64,000 nucleotides of DNA from an uncultured Francisella sp. (GCA_943914555.1 CALUCM010000002.1:14867-78866); one strand, 5' to 3'; numbered from the stretch's first letter, positions 18,547 to 29,324 are shown. The notes: generated from the sequence alone by a model not told the origin. A program made the numbers and translations.

Positions 18547-19680
18547 TTAGAGTTCAAATTCCTCAAGATTATCTGTATCCACTTGTGAGTCAATTTGCCC
18601 AACCAGATAAGAACTTAGCTCTACTTCCTGAGGAGCTACCTGAACATTATCCGACACTAGCCAAGTATTAATCCAAGGAATGGGGTTTTGTGTGGCATGG
18701 GGATATACCGCGTCTAAGCCCACACTTTTCATGCGGATATTAGTGATGTATTCAACATATTGGTATAAGATCTCTTTATTAAGACCAATCATTGAACCTT
18801 CTTTAAAGAGATATTTAGCCCAATCTTTTTCCTGTTTTGATGCATGATAAAAGATATCTTCACATTCTTTTTTGCACTCCTTAGCGATGACAGCCATTTC
18901 AGGATCATCATGTCCAGCGCGCAAAATGTTCAACATGTGTTGGGTAGAAGTTAAATGCAGTGCTTCATCACGGGCGATTAGACGAATAATTTTGGCATTA
19001 CCCTCCATTAATTTTCGCTCTGCAAAAGCAAAAGAACAAGCAAAGCTAACATAAAAACGCACTGCTTCTAAAATATTAACGCACATCAAGCAGAGGTATA
19101 ATTTCTTTTTTAGTTCATATCGTTGAATATTAATTTGTCGGCCTTTGATGTGATGCTTTCCCTCTCCATAAGTACAGTAGAGCACGTTATAATGAATAAA
19201 GTCATCATAATAGTGAGAGATATCTTTGGCTCGCTTGATAATTTCTTTATTGCGTACGATGTCATCAAATACAATAGAGGGATTATTGACAATATTGCGG
19301 ATAATATGCGTATAAGAACGTGAGTGAATGGTTTCAGAAAAAGACCAAGTTTCTACCCAAGTTTCTAATTCAGGTAGAGAAATAACTGGTAAGAAGGCAA
19401 TGTTAGGGCTTCTACCTTGAATGGAGTCCAAAAGTGTTTGGTATTTTAAGTTACTTAAAAAAATATGCTTTTCATTTTCAGGTAAATTATGAAAATCGAT
19501 TCGGTCCTGAGACACATCTACTTCTTCTGGTCGCCAGAAAAAACTTAACTGTTTTTCAATTAGTTGCTCAAAAATTTCATATTTTTGTTGATCATAGCGA
19601 GAAACATTGACAGGTTGACCAAAAAACATGGGTTCTTTAAGTGCGTCATTGGCTTTTTGACTAAACGTGGTGTACAACAT
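18547..19680 (-). CDS. nrdB: Ribonucleoside-diphosphate reductase class Ia, beta subunit
   Basis: 377 residues, the radical-generating subunit. The cofactor site is intact: D85, E116, H119 and the radical tyrosine Y123 in [12 protein letters not shown], one residue offset from E. coli numbering. The length equals the E. coli protein. It is translated 15 bp downstream of nrdA and followed directly by the ferredoxin. Confidence 0.97.
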   Translation of the reverse strand: MLYTTFSQKANDALKEPMFFGQPVNVSRYDQQKYEIFEQLIEKQLSFFWRPEEVDVSQDRIDFHNLPENEKHIFLSNLKYQTLLDSIQGRSPNIAFLPVISLPELETWVETWSFSETIHSRSYTHIIRNIVNNPSIVFDDIVRNKEIIKRAKDISHYYDDFIHYNVLYCTYGEGKHHIKGRQINIQRYELKKKLYLCLMCVNILEAVRFYVSFACSFAFAERKLMEGNAKIIRLIARDEALHLTSTQHMLNILRAGHDDPEMAVIAKECKKECEDIFYHASKQEKDWAKYLFKEGSMIGLNKEILYQYVEYITNIRMKSVGLDAVYPHATQNPIPWINTWLVSDNVQVAPQEVELSSYLVGQIDSQVDTDNLEEFEL

Positions 19681-19695
19681 ACTTATCGCCTTTAA

Positions 19696-21972
19696 TTAGA
19701 TCTTACAAGCACCGTCAGTGCAGGCCTCATCCACATCGTCTTGTGCATGATTGGCGCCATCACGGGTATTTTGATAATACAGCGTTTTTAGACCGTATTT
19801 ATACGCAGTCAATAAATCAAAAAGCAAGGTATTCATTGGTACTTTACCATCTGGAAATTTACTGGGATCATAATTGGTGTTGGCAGAGATGGATTGATCG
19901 ATAAATTTTTGCATAATTGCTACTAGTTGTAGATAACCATGGTTATTGGGGATATCCCATAAAAGTTCGTAGGCATCTTTTAAGCGACTATATTCCGGTA
20001 CTACTTGACGTAGGATCCCATCTTTAGATTGTTTAATTGACACCAAACCACGAGGCGGTTCAATGCCATTAGTGGCATTAGAAATTTGACTAGAAGTTTC
20101 TGAAGGCATCAAGGAAGACAAGGTGCTGTTTCTTAGTCCATAGTGGGCAATATCTTGACGAAGTTTCTCCCAATCTAAATGCAAAGGTTCCTGACAGAAT
20201 TCATTGATGCTGGTTTTATAGGTATCAATGGGCAATAAACCTTGTGCATAGGTGGTTTCTTTAAAACCTTCACAGGGACCAAATTCTTTGGCTAACTGAA
20301 CAGAAGCTTTTAGTAAATAATATTGAAAGGCCTCAAAACGTTGGTGAGTCAAAGTATTGGCAGAGCCATCTGAGTATTTTAAGCCGTTTTTGGCTAGAAA
20401 GTAAGCATAATTGATCACCCCAATTCCAAGGGGACGCCTTTTGATGGTGGCGATTTTTGCTGCTGCAACAGGATAAGACTGATAATCTAGTAATGCATCT
20501 AAGGCACGTACAGCTAACTCACATACTTCTTGCAAATCGGCATTGGATTCTATTGTTCCTAGATTAATCGCCGATAAAGTGCACAGAGCAATTTCTCCTT
20601 GCTGATCATGTATATCATTAAGCGGTTTTGTGGGAAGAGTTATTTCCAAACATAAGTTGGATTGGCGCACTGGAGCCAGTTCAGGGTTAAAAGCACTATG
20701 TGTATTACAGTGATCCACATTTTGGATGTAAATACGACCAGTGCTAGCACGCTCCTGCATTAAAAGAGAGAATAATTCAGAAGCAGGTAAAGATTTTTTA
20801 CGAAGATCTGGTTTTTTTTCATAGCGCTCATAGAGATGCAAGAAAGCTTTCTGGTCACTAAAAAAAGCTTCATAAAGATCTGGAACATCATGCGGTGAAA
20901 AAAGTGTAATTGATTGATTTTTAATTAAACGTTGATATAAAAGCTTATTAATTTGCACAGCGTAATCTAGGTGACGAACGCGATTTTCTTCTATTCCACG
21001 ATTATTTTTTAATACTAATAGGGACTCAATTTCTAGATGCCACAATGGAAAATATAAGGTGGCAGCACCACCACGTACTCCACCTTGGGAGCACGATTTT
21101 ACTGCAGCTTGAAATAATTTAAAAAAAGGAATACAGCCAGTGTGTTGTGCTTCACCTGCGCGTATTTCACTACCTAAAGCACGAATTCGCCCTGCATTGA
21201 TACCAATTCCTGCTCGTTGCGACACATATTTTACAATGGCAGAAGTAGTGGCGTTGATTGAATCCAGACTATCATCACATTCAATTAACACGCAGGAACT
21301 AAATTGACGTGATGGGGTGCGTACTCCCGCCATAATCGGTGTGGGAAGTGAAATTTTAAAGGTGGAAATCGCATCATAAAAACGTTTAATATAGTTAAGC
21401 CGTCTGTTTTTAGGATAATGTGCAAAGATGCACATAGCAATGAGCATATATAAAAATTGTGGACTTTCATAAACAGCACGTGTCACACGATTTTGTACCA
21501 GATATTTGCTTTCTAGCTGTTTTACTCCGGTATAAGAAAAATTTAAGTCACGGCTATGATCAATGCATTGATCCAACTCTGCTATCTCTACTTCGCTATA
21601 ATTTTCCAAAATGCTTGGATCATATTTATGCTCTTTAACTAGCTTTTTAATATGTTTAATAAGAGAGGGAGGTGTAAACTGTCCATAAGCGATTTTACGC
21701 AACTGAAAAATTGCCAATCGTGCTGCAAGGTATTGATAATCTGGAGTATCACTAGAAATTAAGTCAGCTGCTGCTTTAGTAATTGTTTCGTGAATGTCTT
21801 TGGTACGAATCCCATTATAGAACTGAATTTGCGATTTCATTTCCACTTGTGAGACAGAAACATCCTGTAAGCCTTCTGCGGCCCAAGTAATAACGCGATG
21901 TATCTTATCAAGATTTAGTTCCTCTTCTCTATTATTGCGCTTAATAACTTTTAAATTCGTGATATCAGACAT
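19696..21972 (-). CDS. nrdA: Ribonucleoside-diphosphate reductase class Ia, alpha subunit
   Basis: 758 residues, the catalytic subunit that reduces ribonucleotides. An ATP-cone lies at the N-terminus (LKVIKRNNREEELNLDKIHR). Active-site segments are present: SSCVLIECDDSLDSINA, NLCLEITLPTKP and LCTLSAINLG. The C-terminal redox tail ends CTDGACKI as in E. coli. It is first in the nrdA-nrdB-ferredoxin operon. Confidence 0.97.
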   Translation of the reverse strand: MSDITNLKVIKRNNREEELNLDKIHRVITWAAEGLQDVSVSQVEMKSQIQFYNGIRTKDIHETITKAAADLISSDTPDYQYLAARLAIFQLRKIAYGQFTPPSLIKHIKKLVKEHKYDPSILENYSEVEIAELDQCIDHSRDLNFSYTGVKQLESKYLVQNRVTRAVYESPQFLYMLIAMCIFAHYPKNRRLNYIKRFYDAISTFKISLPTPIMAGVRTPSRQFSSCVLIECDDSLDSINATTSAIVKYVSQRAGIGINAGRIRALGSEIRAGEAQHTGCIPFFKLFQAAVKSCSQGGVRGGAATLYFPLWHLEIESLLVLKNNRGIEENRVRHLDYAVQINKLLYQRLIKNQSITLFSPHDVPDLYEAFFSDQKAFLHLYERYEKKPDLRKKSLPASELFSLLMQERASTGRIYIQNVDHCNTHSAFNPELAPVRQSNLCLEITLPTKPLNDIHDQQGEIALCTLSAINLGTIESNADLQEVCELAVRALDALLDYQSYPVAAAKIATIKRRPLGIGVINYAYFLAKNGLKYSDGSANTLTHQRFEAFQYYLLKASVQLAKEFGPCEGFKETTYAQGLLPIDTYKTSINEFCQEPLHLDWEKLRQDIAHYGLRNSTLSSLMPSETSSQISNATNGIEPPRGLVSIKQSKDGILRQVVPEYSRLKDAYELLWDIPNNHGYLQLVAIMQKFIDQSISANTNYDPSKFPDGKVPMNTLLFDLLTAYKYGLKTLYYQNTRDGANHAQDDVDEACTDGACKI

Positions 21973-22344
21973 TGCGAAACAAATCTATATGTAGTAAGGA
22001 CGATAAAAAAATCAATAGAAAGCTCGGGCACTCTTGGCCTAAATTAATCAGTGTTTTTTATCTAATGAGCAGTCTACCGATTGCTTTTTTGCTGCTTAAG
22101 GTCTTGATTTAATTGATAAGGCTCTTACTTTGGTCAGCCGCTATCCTTCCTCATTATACCCTTTCTGCCCATGCGAGGTGAAGTTGGCCAACGTAAACCC
22201 CCTTTATTAAAGTGACTTAGTTTATTTGGTATTAAGATACGTAGAAAAGAGCTTTACAAGGGCTTCTTACAGATTTAAGGTATGATAAAATTTTGCTGAG
22301 TTTTAGGACTGTTTTTTAGTTTTTTTCGGATTAAGGTTTGTAAA
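21973..22344. other. Divergent intergenic region nrdA/rarA
   Basis: Non-coding as far as I can see. It must hold promoters in both directions. A possible minus-strand promoter is listed separately; no clear pair of NrdR boxes was found. Confidence 0.5.
22153..22182 (-). promoter_or_regulatory. Promoter candidate for the nrd operon
   Basis: On the minus strand TTCACC, an 18-base spacer and TATAAT, about 180 bases before nrdA. The -10 is perfect, the -35 matches four of six positions. Confidence 0.35.
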
Positions 22345-23655
22345 ATGAGCGATTTTTTCCATCAGCCGCTACAACAACCGTTAGCAGAGAGATTGCGACC
22401 CATAACCTTATCTGATGTTGTGGGGCAAAGCCATCTATTAGGTGATGATGGACCGATTCGTTTGATGTATGACATGGCAAGAGTGCATTCAATGATTTTG
22501 TGGGGTCCCCCAGGAGTTGGCAAAACCACAATTGCTCGTTTACTTGCCGAAAAAAGTCAGGCGCATTTAGTTAGCTTTTCAGCAATCTTTTCAGGCGTAA
22601 AAGAAATTAGAGAAGCTGTAAATCAAGCACAATCTGCTTTAAACAAAGGTAAATCTACTGTTATTTTTGTTGATGAGGTACATCGTTTTAATAAAGCACA
22701 ACAAGATGCTTTTTTGCCACATGTTGAGTCGGGCTTATTCAAATTTATTGGGGCAACTACTGAAAATCCCTCGTTTGAAATTAATCAGGCTTTATTAAGT
22801 CGCAGTACTGTTTATACACTTAAACCTTTGACTGACAAAGCCTTAGAACAATTAATCCAACGCATTATGGATCTTCCCGAGTACGCTAATTTGCAATTAG
22901 ATCAGGAAATTATTCCCTCTCTAGTGGCTTTAGCTGATCAAGATGCGCGCAAATTGATTAATGCTATGGAGCGACTTTTATTGGCAGCTCTACAGAAAAA
23001 AATCACTGTGCTTGATACTCAGTTTATTGATAAGATGATGGGAGAAAAGCTGCGCCGTTTTGATAAAGGAGGGGATCAGTTTTATGAGCAAATTTCTGCT
23101 TTGCATAAATCAGTACGTGGCTCCCATCCAGATGCAGCTTTGTACTGGTTATGTCGCATGCTAGATGGTGGTGTAGACCCAAGGTATCTTGCCAGACGAA
23201 TCATTCGTATGGCTTGGGAGGATATTGGCTTAGCTGATCCTCGTGCTATGGAAATCAGTCAGCAAGCAGCTTTGACTTATGAACGTTTGGGCAGTCCAGA
23301 AGGAGAACTTGCTCTTGCTGAAGCAGTGCTGTTTTTAGCAAGTGCTGCCAAAAGTAATGCCGCTTATCAGGCTTATAATGAAGCAAAAGCCTTTGTAAAG
23401 CAGTCTTCCAGCGCACCTGTACCGATGCATTTGCGCAATGCGCCAACGCAGATGATGAAGAATATGGCTTATGGCAAAGATTATCGCTATGCTCATAATG
23501 AATCCGATGGTTATGCAGCAGGAGAAAGTTATATGCCAGATGGCATTTTAGAACCAACATGGTATCGACCTGTGGAACGTGGTCTTGAAATCAAAATCAA
23601 AGAGAAGCTGGCTTACCTAAAAGAACTGGATCGCAAGGCAAGGCAAAAAAAATAG
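22345..23655 (+). CDS. rarA: Replication-associated recombination protein A
   Basis: 436 residues (also called MgsA), an AAA+ ATPase that works at stalled forks. Walker A GPPGVGKTT (about 54-62), Walker B region FVDEVHRFNKAQQDAFLP, and sensor GATTENPSFEIN are all canonical. The C-terminal tetramerisation half is complete, ending in an RPVERG-containing tail. Confidence 0.96.
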   Translation: MSDFFHQPLQQPLAERLRPITLSDVVGQSHLLGDDGPIRLMYDMARVHSMILWGPPGVGKTTIARLLAEKSQAHLVSFSAIFSGVKEIREAVNQAQSALNKGKSTVIFVDEVHRFNKAQQDAFLPHVESGLFKFIGATTENPSFEINQALLSRSTVYTLKPLTDKALEQLIQRIMDLPEYANLQLDQEIIPSLVALADQDARKLINAMERLLLAALQKKITVLDTQFIDKMMGEKLRRFDKGGDQFYEQISALHKSVRGSHPDAALYWLCRMLDGGVDPRYLARRIIRMAWEDIGLADPRAMEISQQAALTYERLGSPEGELALAEAVLFLASAAKSNAAYQAYNEAKAFVKQSSSAPVPMHLRNAPTQMMKNMAYGKDYRYAHNESDGYAAGESYMPDGILEPTWYRPVERGLEIKIKEKLAYLKELDRKARQKK

Positions 23656-23691
23656 GTATAATCAGCCTACACTGATTTTAAGGATGATGTC

Positions 23692-23982
23692 ATGAAACTA
23701 AATAAAAAAAATATTGATTATTTGGCCACCTTAGCTAAGCTGAGTTTTTCCGATGAAGAAGAAGAGCCCATTGAGAAAGAGTTAAATCAATTTTTTTTAA
23801 TGGCGCAATGTGTGGTTGAAGTGGCTAAAACGCCCAAGTTGTTGCATGTGAGTAGCCAAGAAGTCGGTAATTTGCGTGAAGATCGGTCAGTAACACTTAA
23901 ACAGACAATGCAAGAAGCGATGCAACAGCTTGCACCGCAAGTTAAAGAAGGCTTTTATACTGTGCCTAAGGTGATTGAATGA
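23692..23982 (+). CDS. gatC: Asp/Glu-tRNA amidotransferase subunit C
   Basis: 96 residues. This small subunit stabilises GatA-GatB; the N-terminal IDYLATLAKLSFSDEE pattern and the LREDR core are typical. It overlaps gatA by 4 bp. Confidence 0.92.
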   Translation: MKLNKKNIDYLATLAKLSFSDEEEEPIEKELNQFFLMAQCVVEVAKTPKLLHVSSQEVGNLREDRSVTLKQTMQEAMQQLAPQVKEGFYTVPKVIE

Positions 23983-25421
23983 AGAACAAAAGTATCAGAG
24001 AATTAAGTGAACTGTTACAGTGTAAAAAACTCAGTGCACGAGAGCTGGCTGAGTATTTTTTGCAACAACCTGATCACTATAATGCCATTATTAACAAAGA
24101 TGAAAGCCGTACTTTGCAAGTAGCTGATACTGCTGATCAGCTTTTAAGACAAGGGGGTACTCACCCATTAACAGGTATCCCGATTGTTTATAAAGATTCT
24201 ATTTGTCACCAAGGCTGGCAGGCAACGGCAGGTTCCAAGATTCTTGCTAATTTTGTCGCTCCTTATACGGCAACCGTTATTGCTCAGTTGGATGAGGTTG
24301 GTATGGTCCCCTTAGGTAGAGCAAACATGGATGAATTTGCCATGGGTTCCACCACTGAGAATTCTTACTTTGGACCGACTTTAAACCCTTGGGATATTAA
24401 ACGTGTGCCAGGTGGTTCTTCAGGTGGTTGCGCAGCGGCAGTGGCAGCACGCTTGTGTCCCGTTGCTCTAGGTAGTGATACAGGGGGCTCTATCCGCGCT
24501 CCTGCTGCTTATTGTGGCATCAGTGGCTTAAAACCGACTTATGGTGCTGTTTCTCGCTATGGTTTAATTGCGTACGCTTCTAGTTTTGATCAAATAGGTC
24601 CAATGGCTAAAAGTGCTGATGATTTGAAATGGGTTTTTCAAACGATGATTGGCAAAGATCCCAAAGATGATACTAGCCGAAACTTTCCTTATCACTCATT
24701 ACCTTCGTTAACATTAAAAGGACTTAAGATTGGTCTTATTAAAGAGTTCGAGCAACCGTCAGCGTCAGTGCTAGCTTTGCTTGAACAAGAGGGAGCACAT
24801 TTAATTGAAATATCTTTACCACAAACAAAGGTGGCAATTTCTACATATTATCTTCTGACTGCAGCTGAAGCCAGCAGTAATTTGCAGCGTTATGATGGAG
24901 TGCGCTATGGTTATCGTGCTGATATGACTGGAAATTTAGAAGATTTATATAGGCGTTCTCGCTCACAAGGGTTTGGCAAGGAAGTCAAACGCCGCATTTT
25001 GATGGGCACTTATGTTTTATCCCATGGTTTTTATGATGCTTATTATTTAAAAGCCAAAAAGATACGTCAAATGATTGTTGCTGAGTTTGAGCAAGCGTTT
25101 CAACAATGTGATGTTATTGTGTCGCCGGTGACACCAGGTATAGCGCCGCTTCTTGGTAGTTTTAAGGATGATCCAGTACAGATGTATTTAACGGATATAT
25201 ATACTATTTTAGTGAATCTTGCTTATTTACCTTCCTTAAGTATCCCTGGACCATTGAGTGAGAAGGAAAAGATGCCTCTTGGAGTGCAGCTAATTGGACC
25301 TCATTTTAGTGAATATTTATTACTTGATGTTGCTCAACTAATTCAAGAAAAAAGTGATTGGCATCAGCAATCGCCTTTTGAGCAAACAGGAGAGAAGGCA
25401 TGGGTAGCAGAAAAGAAATGA
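23979..25421 (+). CDS. gatA: Asp/Glu-tRNA amidotransferase subunit A
   Basis: 480 residues, the glutaminase subunit of the amidase-signature family. The catalytic Lys is in PIVYKDSI and the Ser pair lies in GGSSGGCAAAVAA and GSDTGGSIRAPAA. It releases ammonia that is channelled to GatB. The stop overlaps the GatB start region. Confidence 0.97.
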   Translation: MKNKSIRELSELLQCKKLSARELAEYFLQQPDHYNAIINKDESRTLQVADTADQLLRQGGTHPLTGIPIVYKDSICHQGWQATAGSKILANFVAPYTATVIAQLDEVGMVPLGRANMDEFAMGSTTENSYFGPTLNPWDIKRVPGGSSGGCAAAVAARLCPVALGSDTGGSIRAPAAYCGISGLKPTYGAVSRYGLIAYASSFDQIGPMAKSADDLKWVFQTMIGKDPKDDTSRNFPYHSLPSLTLKGLKIGLIKEFEQPSASVLALLEQEGAHLIEISLPQTKVAISTYYLLTAAEASSNLQRYDGVRYGYRADMTGNLEDLYRRSRSQGFGKEVKRRILMGTYVLSHGFYDAYYLKAKKIRQMIVAEFEQAFQQCDVIVSPVTPGIAPLLGSFKDDPVQMYLTDIYTILVNLAYLPSLSIPGPLSEKEKMPLGVQLIGPHFSEYLLLDVAQLIQEKSDWHQQSPFEQTGEKAWVAEKK

Positions 25422-26872
25422 ATTGGCAAGTTGTTATTGGTTTAGAAATTCATGTTGAGCTCAATACTCAAAGCAAGCTATTTACTACATCGTCAACTTG
25501 TTTTGGAGCGCAGCCAAATAGCCAAGCCAATGAAGTTGATTTAGCTTTACCTGGAACGTTACCTAGACTCAATAAAGAGGCGCTGCGTAAAGCAATTCGT
25601 TTGGGTTTAGCCCTTAATGCGCATATTAATAATCCAACAAGTTTTGATCGAAAGCATTATTTTTACCCGGACCTACCCAAAGGTTATCAAATTACCCAAC
25701 TTTTTTGTCCGATTATAAAAGATGGGGTGTTGGACATTGAATTAGAAGGAGTAAGTAGACCCATTCATATTGTTCAAGCGCACCTAGAAGAAAATGCCGG
25801 TAAATCGGTGCATGATAAATTTGTTCAATATACTGCTTTGGATTTCAATCGTGCCGGTAACCCTCTAATCGAGATTGTGTCGGCACCTCAGTTAAGTTCA
25901 TCCACAGAAGCGGTAATTTATGCCAAAACGATGCATCGTTTAGTGACTTGGCTAGATATTTGCAATGGCGATATGTCCCAAGGTGATTTTAGAGCTGATG
26001 TTAATGTATCAGTACGACGTGAAGGTGAAGCATTGGGTACTCGCTGTGAAATTAAAAATCTCAATTCCTTTGAGTTTATTCGACAAGCGATTGATTTTGA
26101 AGCGGCAAGACAGATTGAATTACTTGAAAATGGACATGCTATTGCGCAAGAAACGCGTCTTTTTAATGTGGCAACTGGAGAAACTCATGCTATGCGCAGT
26201 AAGGAAGACGCTCATGATTATCGTTATTTTCCTGATCCAGATCTACTGGCAATTTGTGTTGATGATCTACTTAAGGAAGAAAAATCTATAAAAGTCGAGC
26301 CCTATCAATTAGTTAAAAAACGTTTTAAAGAAGAATATGCTCTGGATGATGAGCGTTATGTGATCAGTCGTGAAATGGCTGAAAATATTGATGCGATTAA
26401 AGGAAACTCTCTATTATCTCGCTGGTTGATTGATGAATTTTATCCTCGTTTAGAGAATTATCAGCCCTATCAAGAGGATAAAAAATATCCGCTGAGTTTA
26501 GGAGAATTGGATTTTTTAATGAAAAAGGTAGCGCAAGGATATCTAAGCACTGCTTTAGCTAGACAATACTTGGATGAAGTATTTGCTCAAAAAAACGTGC
26601 TAACAAGACAAGAGTTTCTTAGGCAAGATCAAATGCGCGAAGAGATCACATCTATTTTGCAAAATAGCCAATATCGCTTGCTTGATGAAGAGGATGTATT
26701 GGAAGCCATAGCTAAAGAAGCCATTGAAAAAAATGAGAAGGCTGTCAATGAATTTCGTTTGGGTAAGGAAAAAGCCTTGAATGTCATGGTGGGGTATGTG
26801 ATGAAAAAAACCCAAGGCAAAGCCAATGCACAAAAAGCAGCTGAGCTAATTAAGAAATTAATTGCCAATTGA
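25400..26872 (+). CDS. gatB: Asp/Glu-tRNA amidotransferase subunit B
   Basis: 490 residues, the kinase/transamidase subunit that binds mischarged tRNA. Signatures VIGLEIHVEL, FDRKHYFYPDLPKGYQITQ and RCEIKNLNSF are complete, and the C-terminal YqeY-like domain is present. The ATG at 25400 follows AGGAG; the ATG at 25418, whose ATGA overlaps the gatA stop, gives the more typical N-terminus MNWQVVIGLE. With glnS also in this window, the likely substrate is Asp-tRNA(Asn); that is inference. Confidence 0.96.
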   Translation: MGSRKEMNWQVVIGLEIHVELNTQSKLFTTSSTCFGAQPNSQANEVDLALPGTLPRLNKEALRKAIRLGLALNAHINNPTSFDRKHYFYPDLPKGYQITQLFCPIIKDGVLDIELEGVSRPIHIVQAHLEENAGKSVHDKFVQYTALDFNRAGNPLIEIVSAPQLSSSTEAVIYAKTMHRLVTWLDICNGDMSQGDFRADVNVSVRREGEALGTRCEIKNLNSFEFIRQAIDFEAARQIELLENGHAIAQETRLFNVATGETHAMRSKEDAHDYRYFPDPDLLAICVDDLLKEEKSIKVEPYQLVKKRFKEEYALDDERYVISREMAENIDAIKGNSLLSRWLIDEFYPRLENYQPYQEDKKYPLSLGELDFLMKKVAQGYLSTALARQYLDEVFAQKNVLTRQEFLRQDQMREEITSILQNSQYRLLDEEDVLEAIAKEAIEKNEKAVNEFRLGKEKALNVMVGYVMKKTQGKANAQKAAELIKKLIAN

Positions 26873-26969
26873 CACTACAGAAATGGATGATGAATATCCA
26901 AATAACATGATTATTTTTGTGTTAATAAAGTAATATATGGCGTATAGCGGATTAATTGGGTGATAGGTT

Positions 26970-27470
26970 ATGCTAAGAAAATATTTGTTAATATCATTTT
27001 TTCTTTTGTTAGCGGCTTGTGGTTTTCATTTGCGTGGTTCTTTGGCTAATGAGCACAATCTGGCTGGTAAAGAATGGCAAATAACCGGAGATTCTGATTT
27101 TGCAGCATTAATCAAAAGAGAGTTGTATTGGCAATATCCAAAGCAAATTAGATTTTCAGAAGCAGCCCCTGCGAAAATTGACATAAAGCACATTCAATTT
27201 CAAAAAAGTGTGCAATCTTTTAATCGTTATGGAGAGATTGATCACTCTTTTTATACTTTGGAAGTATTGGTAGAGGTAACTTACCAAAATCGATTATGGG
27301 GTAGACCTATGCTCATTCGTTTGCGTCGTAGTCTGCCTTATCAAGGCAATAGTTTAGTACAAGAATCGCAAGAAAAAGAACTCAAAGACGATATGTGTCA
27401 AGAAGTAGCGCAGGATATTGTTAATCGCTTGTCTTTCTTGCCTATGGTGTCAGCAGGAGAGCATATTTAA
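26970..27470 (+). CDS. lptE: LPS-assembly lipoprotein LptE
   Basis: 166 residues with lipobox LLAAC followed by GFHLRG, the hallmark start of mature LptE. It plugs the LptD barrel in the outer membrane. It lies directly before holA, as in many gammaproteobacteria; leuS, often upstream, is not here. Confidence 0.92.
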   Translation: MLRKYLLISFFLLLAACGFHLRGSLANEHNLAGKEWQITGDSDFAALIKRELYWQYPKQIRFSEAAPAKIDIKHIQFQKSVQSFNRYGEIDHSFYTLEVLVEVTYQNRLWGRPMLIRLRRSLPYQGNSLVQESQEKELKDDMCQEVAQDIVNRLSFLPMVSAGEHI

Positions 27471-27474
27471 GTTG

Positions 27475-28443
27475 ATGAAAGCCCTAAATATCATCTATGG
27501 AGAGGAAGAGCTATTTCGATTTGAGGCCTTAGATGAGTTAAGACAGCAAGCAGTTAGTGCTGGTTATCATGAAAGAGAGATCATCGTGATAGAGGCACAG
27601 GCGGATTGGAATAATATCCCTGAGGTCTTGGAAAATGCCAGTTTATTTGCCTCTACGCGACTGATTGAAATCCATATTCCAAATGGTAAGCCAGGCAACA
27701 AAGGAGCAGAAATTATCCAATGGATGATCAATAAGCTTAATAATGAATTCGAGGGGCAGATTATTATTTTTTTTCTACCTAAGCTGGATAAGCAGCAGCA
27801 AAATAGCCGATGGTTTAAAGCTTTACAATCCGCAGGCCACACCATTCATGCCAAAAAGTTGGAGATAAATCATCTTCCTGCTTGGATTAAGCAGCGTTTG
27901 GGACAAAAAAATTTAACCATTGATAAAGAGGCGCTTTATTTTTTTGCAGAGAAGGTAGAAGGCAACTTATTGGCTGCACAGCAAGAAATTGATAAGCTTG
28001 CACTACTTTATCCAGCTGGTACTGTACTTGGTTTTGCTCAAATTAAATCCATGATTGCTGATGTTGCCCGCTTTGATATTTTTTCTCTAGCGCAAGCTTG
28101 GATGCAAGGAGATCACAAGCGTGTCATACGCTTATGTGATGGATTAGAAGCATCGGGTACTGAAGCAGTACAGCTGCTTGGGTTAATTAGCGAAGACATC
28201 CGTACTCTGATCCGCCTATCAGGAGCTTTGCGGCAGGGGCAGCATATTTCAGCACTAAAAAATCGTTTGCGGTTGTGGGGAAGTAAACAACAGGCAGCAC
28301 AGCAAGCCATTAATCGTATTCGTACCCCTCGCTTAATTAAGGCGCTCCAAGAGTGTGCTTCTATTGATAGAATAATTAAAGGAGTAGAGAAGGGGGATGT
28401 ATGGTACGGGTTTAAAAAATTGCTAGGTGATTTAAGCCGCTAA
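27475..28443 (+). CDS. holA: DNA polymerase III delta subunit
   Basis: About 322 residues from the ATG at 27475, 4 bp after lptE. It is the clamp-loader subunit that opens the beta clamp. Family features include NIIYGEEELFRFEALDEL at the start, a KLDKQQQNSRWFKAL segment and the C-terminal collar region. It converges with era on the other strand, and the stop codons overlap by 4 bp. Confidence 0.9.
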   Translation: MKALNIIYGEEELFRFEALDELRQQAVSAGYHEREIIVIEAQADWNNIPEVLENASLFASTRLIEIHIPNGKPGNKGAEIIQWMINKLNNEFEGQIIIFFLPKLDKQQQNSRWFKALQSAGHTIHAKKLEINHLPAWIKQRLGQKNLTIDKEALYFFAEKVEGNLLAAQQEIDKLALLYPAGTVLGFAQIKSMIADVARFDIFSLAQAWMQGDHKRVIRLCDGLEASGTEAVQLLGLISEDIRTLIRLSGALRQGQHISALKNRLRLWGSKQQAAQQAINRIRTPRLIKALQECASIDRIIKGVEKGDVWYGFKKLLGDLSR

Positions 28444-29324
28444 AGTTCAAGCTCCTTTAAAAGGGCTATTTCTTCTGCATTACTTGTTTTTATTTTGACC
28501 CAAGTCTGCAAAAATACTTTCTTTTGCAGCAGTTGCTCAATGTCTAGCCTTGCTTTGCTGCTAATTTTTTTTAATTTTTCTCCATTTTTACCAATTAATA
28601 TTCCCTTATGAGAAGCTTTTTCTATCAACAAATTGGTACTAATGCGTACGAGTTTCGGGGTGTCCTTAAATTCGTTAATTTGCACACTGATAACATAAGG
28701 AAGTTCTTGACCAAGATAGCGAAATAGTTTTTCACGGATAATTTCTGCAACCAGAAAGTGACTTGAGCGATCAGTGATCATGTCCTCTGGATAAAGAGCT
28801 GGACTTTCTGGCAGCAGATGCATGATTTCTCGTACTAATTCTTCTAAGCCTTGATGGTGTTTTGCGCTAATTACAAATACTCCTTGAAAAGAATAGAGCA
28901 GTGATAATTGCTTAATAAACGCTTGTTTTTCTGTTACGTGATGAAAGAGATCTTTTTTGTTGATGACTAAAAAAACTTTAGCCTTATCAGGTAGTTGTTT
29001 TAATAGCATTTGATCCATTTCGGTAAATCGATTGGCTTCCACTACCCATAAAGTAAGCTCACTACTACGTATACTGGCAAGAATATGATCATTTAAGCGG
29101 CGGGATAGGGTACTTTGATATTTTAGCTGAAAGCCAGGAGTATCTAATAAAATTAACTGTGCTTGTGGGTAATTAGCAATGCCTCGAATTGGCAAACGGG
29201 TGGTCTGTGCTTTTTTGGAGGTGATGCTAATTTTTTGTCCCAGTAGATGGTTCATCAAAGTTGATTTGCCCACATTGGGCCGACCGATAATGCTGATGAA
29301 GCCGCACTTAAAAGTAGTATTCAT
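28440..29324 (-). CDS. era: GTPase Era
   Basis: 294 residues. G1 GRPNVGKST (14-22), G3 DTPGF, G4 NKKD, then a C-terminal KH domain with GKNGEKLKKI. It binds 16S rRNA during 30S maturation. It is translated with a 4-bp overlap after rnc. Confidence 0.96.
   Translation of the reverse strand: MNTTFKCGFISIIGRPNVGKSTLMNHLLGQKISITSKKAQTTRLPIRGIANYPQAQLILLDTPGFQLKYQSTLSRRLNDHILASIRSSELTLWVVEANRFTEMDQMLLKQLPDKAKVFLVINKKDLFHHVTEKQAFIKQLSLLYSFQGVFVISAKHHQGLEELVREIMHLLPESPALYPEDMITDRSSHFLVAEIIREKLFRYLGQELPYVISVQINEFKDTPKLVRISTNLLIEKASHKGILIGKNGEKLKKISSKARLDIEQLLQKKVFLQTWVKIKTSNAEEIALLKELEL

Noticed and set aside
21984..21999. Possible NrdR box before nrdA
   Set aside because: Only a degenerate half-match in a single copy; functional boxes usually come as a pair.
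23255..23560. Minus-strand frame of 101 codons inside rarA
   Set aside because: A shadow of a well-conserved gene; no motif, no start signal.
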